A program made the position numbers and the translations under genes. From Desulfurococcales archaeon (lineage in GTDB: Archaea > Thermoproteota > Thermoprotei_A > Sulfolobales > NBVN01): a stretch of DNA of 51,850 nucleotides. The stretch covers positions 1 through 51,850 of the forward strand of contig JALWZB010000093.1 of NCBI GenBank assembly GCA_027002995.1, given 5' to 3'. The notes under the pieces are model-generated. The model saw only the letters and a list, made by a program, of their open reading frames with translations, searched no databases and had not been told where the DNA came from. Of the stretch, positions 9,665 through 18,199 are shown piece by piece (the first letter of the stretch is position 1; each line of letters begins with the position of its first letter).

Positions 9665-10990
9665 ATGCAAATGTGGTGCCGGGGCGTGCTTGTTGAACTC
9701 GAGCTTAAGAAGGGAGAGATACTGCGCATCGTGGGTCCGGCAAGAGTTGATGTGCTCAGCGGGTCACTGCTGGCAGTGGGCGCAGTATACAGGAAGGGAG
9801 AATCGTTTGTGGTGCATAGCCTAAGAAGCTACGGTATCAAGGCTTTAGAGAACACTAAGATAAGGGCGACACTTGGTGAGGGCGCGTCCGTAGAGGAACC
9901 CTCCGAGGGTGAGGAGGTAATCAATGACTGGGTTAACGTAGCGAAATCCATCCATGAGGACCCACGTAAAATTAAGAAGGTAATAATCATAGGCCCGGTA
10001 GAATCAGGGAAAACCACGCTAACAGCCTTCATAGCCAACTACATGATGGAGCGAGGCAGTAAGGTATGTGTCATAGAGGGGGACGTAGGGCAGGAGGATC
10101 TCGCGGTGCCGGGAACACTCTCCCTAGCTCTCCCCTCAAGGAAGTTCCTGTGGTTAAGGGAACTAAAGTGTGAGAAGGTAAGATTCGTTGGGTGTATCTC
10201 ACCCAGTCATGCACAATGCCAGCTACACGTGCTTGCCGCATTACGTGAGTTAATTGAGGAAGCCGAGAACTTGAAGTGCGATACTATAGTAGTAAATACG
10301 GACGGGTGGGTATCTAGCAAACAGGCGTTGGACTTCAAAGTATCAATTATAAGATGGTTAAGACCAACACACGTTATCACGTTAAGCAACGATATTTACA
10401 ACACCATGCGTGCCGTGCTTGGACATAACTCCTTTACTGCGGTGCTGAAGGCGAGATCGCCGGTTAAAGTCAAGGAGAGAAGCAGAGATGAAAGAAGAAG
10501 ATTAAGAGCAGAGGCCTACAGAAAGTACTTTTCCGAAGGATCGAAGACCGTGAACCTAAGACTGGGTGAAGTTGGGCTGATAGGTTCCTGTATATTGGGA
10601 GGGCAGAGGATATCGATTGATGAGGCAATCACCTTATGCCCTTCTCTAGAGTCAGTACGCGGTAAGGTACTTTTCGCTTCACTGTACGGGCAATATCTAA
10701 ATGTAGTCCTAAGCGATGGCCCACACAACATAACGTGCAAAGAGAACGAGGATCAAAGCTACATAATTAACGCCGTACGGAGGGATGACTTAAGCGGATA
10801 TCTGGTCGGGATCCTAGATGAGGAGGGTAAAGATGTGGCACTAGGCATAATCGAGGACGTAGATTTCAGCAATAACGTCATTAAGGTCAGAACACCTTAC
10901 AGTGGTAAGATATCAGCTCTAGTAGTTGGGAGGATAAAGTTATCACCCGACTACGAGGATACAGGTAGGGTGCTACGATGCGGGATATAG
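9665..10990 (+). CDS. Polynucleotide 5'-hydroxyl kinase (Clp1/Grc3 family)
   Basis: P-loop VIIIGPVESGKTTLTAFIANYM, EGDVGQEDLAVPGTLSLA, FVGCISPS, VVNTDGW. Confidence 0.88.
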   Translation: MQMWCRGVLVELELKKGEILRIVGPARVDVLSGSLLAVGAVYRKGESFVVHSLRSYGIKALENTKIRATLGEGASVEEPSEGEEVINDWVNVAKSIHEDPRKIKKVIIIGPVESGKTTLTAFIANYMMERGSKVCVIEGDVGQEDLAVPGTLSLALPSRKFLWLRELKCEKVRFVGCISPSHAQCQLHVLAALRELIEEAENLKCDTIVVNTDGWVSSKQALDFKVSIIRWLRPTHVITLSNDIYNTMRAVLGHNSFTAVLKARSPVKVKERSRDERRRLRAEAYRKYFSEGSKTVNLRLGEVGLIGSCILGGQRISIDEAITLCPSLESVRGKVLFASLYGQYLNVVLSDGPHNITCKENEDQSYIINAVRRDDLSGYLVGILDEEGKDVALGIIEDVDFSNNVIKVRTPYSGKISALVVGRIKLSPDYEDTGRVLRCGI

Positions 10991-12279
10991 CGTCGCTCTT
11001 GGAGCACTACAGAAGCCAAGGGAACGTAATTACGGTGGAGAAAACGTTAAGCACAGAGTATGAGCCAACCAAGGTACTGGAGGAAGCTGAGAGGAAGGGG
11101 GTTCCCGTAATATTTAACGTCCAAGGCTTTCCTATGCCTTGCGTCGGCTCACTAATACCTTCACGAGAACACCTCTACACCTTGATGGGAGTGAGAAGTG
11201 ATGAAGACGCCTACAGGAGGGTCTTAGCACCACCTCCCTCTAACGACTGGTTCATAGAGAAATCCTTCGAAAACATCTTCTCGGAGTTCAACGGTAATGT
11301 CAAGGATCTTCCTGCGATAAAATTCTATGAGAAAGATGGGGGTAGGTACATCACTACGTCAATCATTGTTGCCCGCGTACCGGGCACAAATACTTATAAC
11401 GCATCAGTCCATAGGCTCATGATTAGTGACGAGAAGGGCTTTGCCATACGGATTGTTCCGAGGCACCTTTATAGAATATATGAGGACAACCTAAAGGAAG
11501 GTAAGGAAACTCCCGTAGCTATAATGATTGGCGCATCACCACTGACCCTGCTGGCATCATCTCTTTCACCCCCGCTGGGGGTCTTTGAGCTGTCGCTTTA
11601 CAAGAACCTAGCTAATGAGAGACTCGAGATTGTGTACACGCCCAATTATGGCTTACCCGTGGATGCGTCATCAGCCATCATAATTGAAGGTGTGCTGACG
11701 AGTAAGCTTGTTGATGAGGGCCCGTTCGTAGATTTACTTAACCTGTACGACAGGAAAAGAAAACAACCGTATCTTAGGGTTGAAAAGATCTACCTCAATC
11801 AAAGTTCGCGGGCATTCTTCCATGTTCTTCTCCCCGGAGGGCTGGAGCACAAAACCATTATGGGTTTCCCCAGAGAGGCAGCGATCTGGGACGCTGTCCG
11901 TAAAGCCGTTCCGCGAGTAATTAAAGTACGGTTAACTCCCGCGGGTGGCGGGTGGCTTCACGCAATAATATCCATTGAGAGAAACAGTGACGGGGACGGC
12001 AAAACCGCTATCATGGCAGCATTCGGTGCTCATCCCAGCGTAAAGCATGTAGTTGTAGTTGATTACGATATTGATCCAGATAAACCAGAGGACGTGGAAT
12101 GGGCTATAGCAACCCGCTTCCGAGCGGATAGAGGCTTAGTGATAATAAACTATGCGCGTGGCTCTACGCTAGACCCCACAGCGGAGGATGGTATAGTAAC
12201 CAAGATGGGTATTGATGCGACTTACCCGTTGAAAGAACGTAGCAAATATGAGCGCCCCACGTACCCTAAAGGGCGATGA
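10978..12279 (+). CDS. UbiD-family decarboxylase; likely trans-anhydromevalonate 5-phosphate decarboxylase
   Basis: UbiD fold motifs (RVPGTNTYNASVHRLM, DEKGFAIRIVPRHL, VVVVDYDIDPDKPEDVEWAIATRF, TKMGIDATYP); adjacent to aconitase-X pair. Confidence 0.85.
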   Translation: MRDIASLLEHYRSQGNVITVEKTLSTEYEPTKVLEEAERKGVPVIFNVQGFPMPCVGSLIPSREHLYTLMGVRSDEDAYRRVLAPPPSNDWFIEKSFENIFSEFNGNVKDLPAIKFYEKDGGRYITTSIIVARVPGTNTYNASVHRLMISDEKGFAIRIVPRHLYRIYEDNLKEGKETPVAIMIGASPLTLLASSLSPPLGVFELSLYKNLANERLEIVYTPNYGLPVDASSAIIIEGVLTSKLVDEGPFVDLLNLYDRKRKQPYLRVEKIYLNQSSRAFFHVLLPGGLEHKTIMGFPREAAIWDAVRKAVPRVIKVRLTPAGGGWLHAIISIERNSDGDGKTAIMAAFGAHPSVKHVVVVDYDIDPDKPEDVEWAIATRFRADRGLVIINYARGSTLDPTAEDGIVTKMGIDATYPLKERSKYERPTYPKGR

Positions 12280-12282
12280 GTT

Positions 12283-13482
12283 ATGTACCTCACTAAGGAG
12301 GAAGAGAGAGTACTTCGAGGCGATGAAGGGGAGGTTAAGGCCCGAGCCCTTAAAGTTATTGTTAAGGTAGGGGAAATTTTTGGTGCGGAGAGGCTAGTTA
12401 GTATAAGCCATGCACACGTATCAGGTATTTCTTACTTCAACATAAGGAAATATGGCGTTGAGTTTCTCGAGGACCTAGTGAATGGCGGGGCTAAATTCTC
12501 GGTGCTCACGACCGCTAATCCTTACGCAGCACATTACCTCTCCTTCAATGGAAGAGGATTTAGTAGGGATGTGATTGACAATCAAGAACGAATAATAAAC
12601 GCATTAATCAGTATGGGGGCACGTGCCTTCACGTGTGCCCCCTATCATATACGTAGACCTAAGGTAGGTGAACACCTAGCATGGGCTGAAAGTAATGCTG
12701 TGCTTTACGCTAATAGTGTGCTTGGAGCGAGAACCAATCGCGAGGGCGGTCCGTTGGCTCTCCTCGAAGCCATAGTGGGTAAGGCTCCCTACTGTGGAAT
12801 GCATGTGGATGAAGAGCGATATCCATCAATCTTAATTAAAGTTCCGAGACCCTCATCCTTGTCAGAGGCGGCAGTAATAGGGTACTTAACAGGAAGGATG
12901 TCTCCCTCAAAAATACCTTATGTAGAAGGGTTAGGTAGAGTGCCAGAGGAGTGGCTGAAAGCGTTCCTAGCCGGTGTCGGGACAAGTTCCAGCGCCCCTA
13001 TGGTGTTTCTAGAAGGGATTACCCCTGACTGTAGGAGGGTAAGGAAAGGCAACATACAAGAACGCGTAAGGTTATCTGAAGAGGATGTCAGGTCATTCAT
13101 TAAGGAGCACAGCCCACCCCAAGAAGTTGCTGGTAATAGACTATACGTGATAGGTTGCCCACACGTCAGTAAGGGGGAGATCCGTGAAATTGCCCTACAC
13201 GTGAGGGAAACATACAGCAGTGCACGCAGCGAAGAATTATGGATCATAACAGGGTGCTTCTCACTACCATGCAGCAAAATACCGGCAAAATCTAACAGTA
13301 AAGTGAAGATAGTAGAGGGTGTGTGTCCTGTAGTCACTAGACTGGATCTCCTAGGCATCGAGGAAGTAGTGACAGACTCAGCTAAGGCACTTCACTACCT
13401 ACCCAGGCTGGCGCATGTTAAGTCTTTCATAATGGACAGAAAAGAGATACTTAAGAGATTTAGGGTGAGGTTACATGGATGA
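12283..13482 (+). CDS. Aconitase X large subunit; likely phosphomevalonate dehydratase large subunit
   Basis: AcnX-type: ...VSISHAHVSGISYFNIRKYG...FSVLTTANPYAAHY...CAPYHIRRPKVGEHLAWAESNAVLYANSVLGARTNREGGPLALLEAI. Confidence 0.9.
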   Translation: MYLTKEEERVLRGDEGEVKARALKVIVKVGEIFGAERLVSISHAHVSGISYFNIRKYGVEFLEDLVNGGAKFSVLTTANPYAAHYLSFNGRGFSRDVIDNQERIINALISMGARAFTCAPYHIRRPKVGEHLAWAESNAVLYANSVLGARTNREGGPLALLEAIVGKAPYCGMHVDEERYPSILIKVPRPSSLSEAAVIGYLTGRMSPSKIPYVEGLGRVPEEWLKAFLAGVGTSSSAPMVFLEGITPDCRRVRKGNIQERVRLSEEDVRSFIKEHSPPQEVAGNRLYVIGCPHVSKGEIREIALHVRETYSSARSEELWIITGCFSLPCSKIPAKSNSKVKIVEGVCPVVTRLDLLGIEEVVTDSAKALHYLPRLAHVKSFIMDRKEILKRFRVRLHG

Positions 13483-13894
13483 CAACATAGCTGACATCAC
13501 CATAAAGCTAAAGGTTATAGTCGAGGGTACGCGACAACACGGCGAACTTTGCGGGGTGTTAGAGGTTATTGATCACCCAATATCATTTCTTGGAGACATA
13601 GATGCCGAGTCAGGGAAAGTACGTGGTGGGGGCAGTGTTAAAGGCAAAATATTGCTGTACCCTACCGCAGTAGGCAGTACGGTAGGGTCCTACGTAATTT
13701 ACGGGTTATCGAGAAGTGGGAATGCACCGGTTGCTATAGTCACATGTAATGAGGATGTCGTAACAACAGTTGGCGCGGTTATGGCGGACATACCGCTCTA
13801 TAAGCTAGTGGACTGTAGCGCGATTAAGAACCTTAAGAAGTATAATGGTAAGGTTTTCTGCATACGTGACTCGATCTTAGTAATGAAGAAGTAG
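13475..13894 (+). CDS. Aconitase X small (swivel, DUF126) subunit; likely phosphomevalonate dehydratase small subunit
   Basis: DHPISFLGDIDAESGKV...GSVKGKILLYPTAVGSTVGSYVIYGLSRSGNAPVAIV; 8-bp overlap with large subunit. Confidence 0.9.
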   Translation: MDDNIADITIKLKVIVEGTRQHGELCGVLEVIDHPISFLGDIDAESGKVRGGGSVKGKILLYPTAVGSTVGSYVIYGLSRSGNAPVAIVTCNEDVVTTVGAVMADIPLYKLVDCSAIKNLKKYNGKVFCIRDSILVMKK

Positions 13895-13924
13895 GTTATT
13901 TCCCCTGAACATTAAGGTGTTAAG

Positions 13925-14551
13925 GTGAGGATAAGGTGGCACAAGATGGTTGGGGATGAAGGAAAGCTAATAGTGCTCGAGGGAATTGATGGTGCTGGTA
14001 AAACGACGGTTGCGAAGACCTTAGTTGATGAGTTAAAGAGGAAAGGATTCAATGCTCTATATACTTACGAACCTTTCGACAAAGAATTGATATCGATCCT
14101 GAATAAGAAGGGCTCAGCACTAGGTGGTATATTTGAGGCACTAATCATGGCTGCCGACAGGTACAACCACATCGAATGCCTAGTAAAGCCTGCCCTGCGG
14201 GCTGGTATGGTTGTCGTTATGGATCGCTATTACTACTCATCCCTAGCATATCAAGGTGCCCACGGCGTTCCACTTGAGTGGATAAGGACATTAAATAACT
14301 TTGCTTTACGCCCAGATTTAGCTATATACCTCGACGTTCCTGAGGAAGTGGGTCTGCTGAGAAAAAAGCGCTCAACCACACGCATACCTTACTTAGAGAG
14401 CAGTAAGGAGTTCACCAGAAAGGTGCGTCAGATATACTTAGACCTAGTCAAGAATGGAGAATTAATCCTGGTGGACGGAACTCAGGAACTTGATAGGGTT
14501 ATTCTAGAGTGTAAAAAGCTGATTTGCTCAAAGCTTGGTTTGCTCTGCTAG
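13925..14551 (+). CDS. tmk: Thymidylate kinase
   Basis: VLEGIDGAGKTTVAKTLVDEL, MDRYYYSSLAYQGA, dTMP kinase motifs. Confidence 0.93.
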   Translation: MRIRWHKMVGDEGKLIVLEGIDGAGKTTVAKTLVDELKRKGFNALYTYEPFDKELISILNKKGSALGGIFEALIMAADRYNHIECLVKPALRAGMVVVMDRYYYSSLAYQGAHGVPLEWIRTLNNFALRPDLAIYLDVPEEVGLLRKKRSTTRIPYLESSKEFTRKVRQIYLDLVKNGELILVDGTQELDRVILECKKLICSKLGLLC

Positions 14552-15976
14552 TTTTACTAGCGCATCCTTTACGCAGTACTTACTGATGGCTTCATCCACC
14601 GCTTTAAGCACTTTAACGTAGATGTCGCCTTGGACGTATCCTCCCCTAACTAGGGCTAAGAATAACTTGCTATCAATGATCCTGCAAGGCTCCCCAGAGG
14701 CCCTAACCAAGTCCACCTCCAGATCGACATACTGTACCTGACCGGAAGGAAGGAATTCGGGCGGGGTATTCACATTTACATACACTCCCTTTAGATTACC
14801 ATCCTTATCGAAGTATCTGTGCTCTGTTATCCAGGATCCTTCCGTCATGTACGTCAGGATCTGGTCTCCGGGCTCCTTAGGTATATTTAACCCGTCGTAC
14901 TCCCCCGCGGACTTAACACTCCTCTTCACGATAACACTTATTCCTTTGCCATCAATTACTTCAACGGGTTTTGCTTTCCCTAGCACTATGTTCTTCTTGG
15001 TGATCCTCTTATGGAGAAGGATTATGTCACGTTTATTGCTCAATCTATGCGCTATCCACTTTCGCACTAGAGTGGCTAGCCTAGAGCCCTCCACTTCTGC
15101 GGCGATAATGTCCAGTAAGTCCACGAGCCCGTTACTTCGTATCTCGTCTGACCTGAGCATATGGTGATAGGGTGCGGTTGGCGCAACTTCGTTTCGAACA
15201 GCGTCTAAGTAGGCCTTTGAGTTATAGGTGAGTTCCACTAACCTCATGAATTCCCCTATATACACAACTTCCAAAGGTTTTGCATATGCTAGCCTGTGTT
15301 CAACCTCCCTTAGTTTTGAAATCAGTTGCGGGATCTCGTTGACAACCTCCTCCAAGTTTGCTTCGTCTGCATTGCTCCTCCACCGAATGCTGAATCCTTG
15401 CCTTACGTACTGGGCTGATGCCTCTAGCAGGTTTGATATACGTTCCTTATTTCTGATGAAGTTACTGAAGGAGACACCGGAGCCTTTCCCCACTATTGCA
15501 TACTTACCGACTACCCTAACCCTGCTTGAGACAACCATGCGTTCTCCGGGCCTTATGGGAACCTTAACAACAGTAACGGGTATCTCTCTTCCAGCCACGC
15601 ACTCCGGCTCATCCACAAGCGTTGCTGGGCCTACTGGAGTTTCCGCGATGCACTCACGTCCCTCCTGCCCTATTATACGAGCCTTAAACGCAGCGTACAA
15701 CCCGATCTTAGGTCTATACACTATTATGTCAGGTACGGTATTCTCGATGATCGAGCTGATGGTATGCACCTCGCCAGGGAAACCTAGTATCAGTATTTGT
15801 GAGGGGTTATTTTCGTCGGACTTTACGGTAACGTCCGCCGGCTTTCCCCTGCGTTCATCTATCCCTAGCCTCTCCGCTATTACCGGGCTTACATCCACTA
15901 ACTCAATGCCGTTGTCGTGAAGTATTTTAGATATTGCTGTAGAATAAATTCCTCTGACCCTAGCGCGTATAGGCAT
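14528..15976 (-). CDS. Probable ribonuclease FAU-1 / AU-rich RNA-binding protein (S1-like + DUF402)
   Basis: MPIRARVRGIYSTAISKILHDNGIELVDVSPVIAERL... plus C-terminal DUF402-like DQILTYMTEGSWITEHRYFDKDGNLKGVYVNVNTPPE...YVDLEVDLV. Confidence 0.85.
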   Translation of the reverse strand: MPIRARVRGIYSTAISKILHDNGIELVDVSPVIAERLGIDERRGKPADVTVKSDENNPSQILILGFPGEVHTISSIIENTVPDIIVYRPKIGLYAAFKARIIGQEGRECIAETPVGPATLVDEPECVAGREIPVTVVKVPIRPGERMVVSSRVRVVGKYAIVGKGSGVSFSNFIRNKERISNLLEASAQYVRQGFSIRWRSNADEANLEEVVNEIPQLISKLREVEHRLAYAKPLEVVYIGEFMRLVELTYNSKAYLDAVRNEVAPTAPYHHMLRSDEIRSNGLVDLLDIIAAEVEGSRLATLVRKWIAHRLSNKRDIILLHKRITKKNIVLGKAKPVEVIDGKGISVIVKRSVKSAGEYDGLNIPKEPGDQILTYMTEGSWITEHRYFDKDGNLKGVYVNVNTPPEFLPSGQVQYVDLEVDLVRASGEPCRIIDSKLFLALVRGGYVQGDIYVKVLKAVDEAISKYCVKDALVKLAEQTKL

Positions 15977-16025
15977 GATTTAGAGTACCCCACATCCAGT
16001 CTGAGCTATAGGATGCCGGCATGTG

Positions 16026-16340
16026 TTAGTCCTTTACCGTCGATAGCACGGCAACGATGTTCCACACCGCAGTCCTTGTATGCATTGGCATGTTGGGATC
16101 TTGCGATACTTCGTCCAGTATGCTTATGGCGTTAGCCGCCCTCACACCTGGTGAGAGGGAGAGATCCCTTAACATTTTCATCGCCTCTATCGCAGCTCGT
16201 CTGATGTTCCTTGGGACGCTGGAGTCTCCAATGATTTTCTCAAGTAATATCATAGCTTGCCTAATCTTAGCCTCATTGAGGCTCTTCTTATCTATGCCAG
16301 GACTCGCCACGTCGACCACCTCCTTAAATAGGGTATGCAT
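16026..16340 (-). CDS. UPF0147 family protein
   Basis: [26 protein letters not shown]...[33 protein letters not shown]. Confidence 0.88.
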   Translation of the reverse strand: MHTLFKEVVDVASPGIDKKSLNEAKIRQAMILLEKIIGDSSVPRNIRRAAIEAMKMLRDLSLSPGVRAANAISILDEVSQDPNMPMHTRTAVWNIVAVLSTVKD

Positions 16341-16385
16341 AGGAATAATAAATTAAACTAAAGACAATTCTGCAGGGATGAGAGA

Positions 16386-16754
16386 ATGGCTGACAACAGG
16401 AATGAGATTGTCCGCAAAATGGCAGAACTTATGAGGTCTGGGGCGACGATGCTGGATAAATCATGCCCACTCTGTGGTGCCCCTCTCTTCAAGCTTCGAA
16501 GCGGCGAAATTATCTGTCCAATCCATGGCCCGGTAAGAATCGTTAAATCCGAGAGTGAGGTAGTTGAGATATTAACTGATGCGGTACTTGACGAACTCGA
16601 GGACTTCGCTGCAAGGAGGATACATGAGATCCTCACATCCCTTAAATCAGGAGATTCTCCCAGCGAGGAACAATCGTTAAGATCCTTAATGCAATGGTTA
16701 CGGGTACTCAAATACGCTCGTGCAACAAAGAAGTCGTCACAAAAGGAGCAATGA
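16386..16754 (+). CDS. Sjogren's syndrome/scleroderma autoantigen 1 (SSSCA1) family zinc-ribbon protein
   Basis: MAELMRSGATMLDKSCPLCGAPLFKLRSGEIICPIHG. Confidence 0.85.
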   Translation: MADNRNEIVRKMAELMRSGATMLDKSCPLCGAPLFKLRSGEIICPIHGPVRIVKSESEVVEILTDAVLDELEDFAARRIHEILTSLKSGDSPSEEQSLRSLMQWLRVLKYARATKKSSQKEQ

Positions 16755-16775
16755 TTACAGACCCCTAAGTAATGG

Positions 16776-16880
16776 TGCGGGGGGTGGGATTCGAACCCAC
16801 GCAGGCCTCCGCCATCGGGGATCCCACCCCGATAAGGGGTCCTGAGCCCGACCCCTTTGACCTGGCTCGGGCACCCCCGC
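16776..16880 (-). tRNA. tRNA-Leu(CAG) with 20-nt intron at 37/38; CCA encoded (16773-16775)
   Basis: Class II tRNA: acceptor GCGGGGG/CCCCCGC-A, T-arm GTGGGTTCGAATCCCAC, anticodon stem TCGGG/CCCGA only forms after removing ACCCCTTATCGGGGTGGGAT; canonical hBHBh: CTCA pairs TGGG, bulges GG^A and AT^C, distal hairpin CCCC-TTATC-GGGG. Confidence 0.92.
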
Positions 16881-16926
16881 CCAAGAAATACTGATAAACG
16901 TATGAGCTTAATAAGCTTGAAGAAGG

Positions 16927-17205
16927 CTAACTGCCTTCCTCACTACTCATAATCTCTAGGAAGACCTCATAGAACTCCTCCTTCTCTTGTTCCAACTCCT
17001 CCTCACTCCTCTTAGCGGTGCTCTCCTCACTTACCACGGATGTCGTTTTCACTTTAGAGCTAGTTGCTTTAACCTCGAGTCTATACTCCTTAGTCTCTGA
17101 GGACTTAACAACCTCCTCATACCCGCACTCTGGGCACCTAAGTACAAGTTTTTTACCACGCTTCTCCGGCAGGAGCATCGAGCCGCACTTTGGGCAGAAC
17201 TTCAT
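16927..17205 (-). CDS. TFS/RpoM-like N-terminal zinc-ribbon protein with acidic tail and no C-terminal TFIIS domain
   Basis: MKFCPKCGSMLLPEKRGKKLVLRCPECGYEE followed by EEELEQEKEEFYEVFLEIMSSEEGS; start reassigned to Met25 of the track ORF. Confidence 0.7.
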   Translation of the reverse strand: MKFCPKCGSMLLPEKRGKKLVLRCPECGYEEVVKSSETKEYRLEVKATSSKVKTTSVVSEESTAKRSEEELEQEKEEFYEVFLEIMSSEEGS

Positions 17206-17852
17206 GGCACTGACAACCCGACCTAAAGCACCGTCTGAGGGGATAAAAAAGATTACCTGCATAACCTTAACTGCCACGGTCTACTTTTGTTTATTCATAA
17301 CTTTGGTGGTTCATTAACGTATCTAAAAGGAATTGCTTTTTCAGCAACAGTAAAAAGTAAGAAAAAGTAGTGATTTTAATTCCAAGGGACTCATCTAAAT
17401 TCATAATGACGCAGGAAACACACCTTCGGGACAGCAATTACATCTATGCTTTGTTTATTGTGTATTAACGTGCCAGCACTAGAGGAGGTATGTCGCGAGC
17501 TTACTAAGTGCTGTTTCTCAGGTTCTTGTAAGAAAAAGGTAATGGTACTGAGAGCAACAAAGAGGTTTTAAGAGGTACTCGTTCCGAAGGAGTCTTGGGG
17601 GTAATGGGTTTTCATACTCACGTACTGGGCCTTAGGGATACTGACAAGACGAACCCTGCAGAGTATGCAGTGCTGAGGGTAAGGTCTCTGTGGTATAGCC
17701 ATACCTTGAATATATGCTAAAAAGATGTCCTTCATTAGAAACAATCATGAATAATGTTAATGAATTTTACTAAGTTGTATAAAACCCTAACTGACCAGAA
17801 GCTTTACCATGAGTTTTGGGGTGATCAGTGTCTGGTGCCCTAATCATCCCTA

Positions 17853-18143
17853 CTAGTTTTTGTGGTCAAGGTCATATGTAATACCTTTCATCATATTCTC
17901 CGTGTATTCTCTCCTTGCTAGGACTCTTCCCCATTCCCTATACCTTGTAATTACTATAAACGTCCTACTTATTCTCTCATGTTCCATACATTCCGTCTCG
18001 ACCACATCGCCATTATCTAGCACTGCAATTATCCTGAATAAATTGTCCTCTCCGCAACTCTCGAGCTTAGCTGAGGTTACGAACCCGTTTAATGCTAATC
18101 CCTCGAGGCGGAGTACTTCCACGCGTTCGCGCAGTGAACTCAC
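17853..18143 (-). CDS. Hypothetical protein, 96 aa
   Basis: ORF with plausible composition and divergent promoter upstream; no family recognised. Confidence 0.55.
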   Translation of the reverse strand: MSSLRERVEVLRLEGLALNGFVTSAKLESCGEDNLFRIIAVLDNGDVVETECMEHERISRTFIVITRYREWGRVLARREYTENMMKGITYDLDHKN

Positions 18144-18153
18144 CGTAGAGGTG

Positions 18154-18180
18154 TTTCGCGCGAAAATTTATATTTCGCGC
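18154..18180. promoter_or_regulatory. Symmetric operator/bidirectional promoter: TTTCGCGCGAAA-ATTTATA-TTTCGCGC
   Basis: Perfect 8-bp inverted repeat GCGCGAAA (18158-18165)/TTTCGCGC (18173-18180) flanking a TATA-like ATTTATA core, plus a third half-site making perfect palindrome TTTCGCGCGAAA (18154-18165); between divergent genes. Confidence 0.6.
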
Positions 18181-18199
18181 TGCCCGCATCACTCTATGA

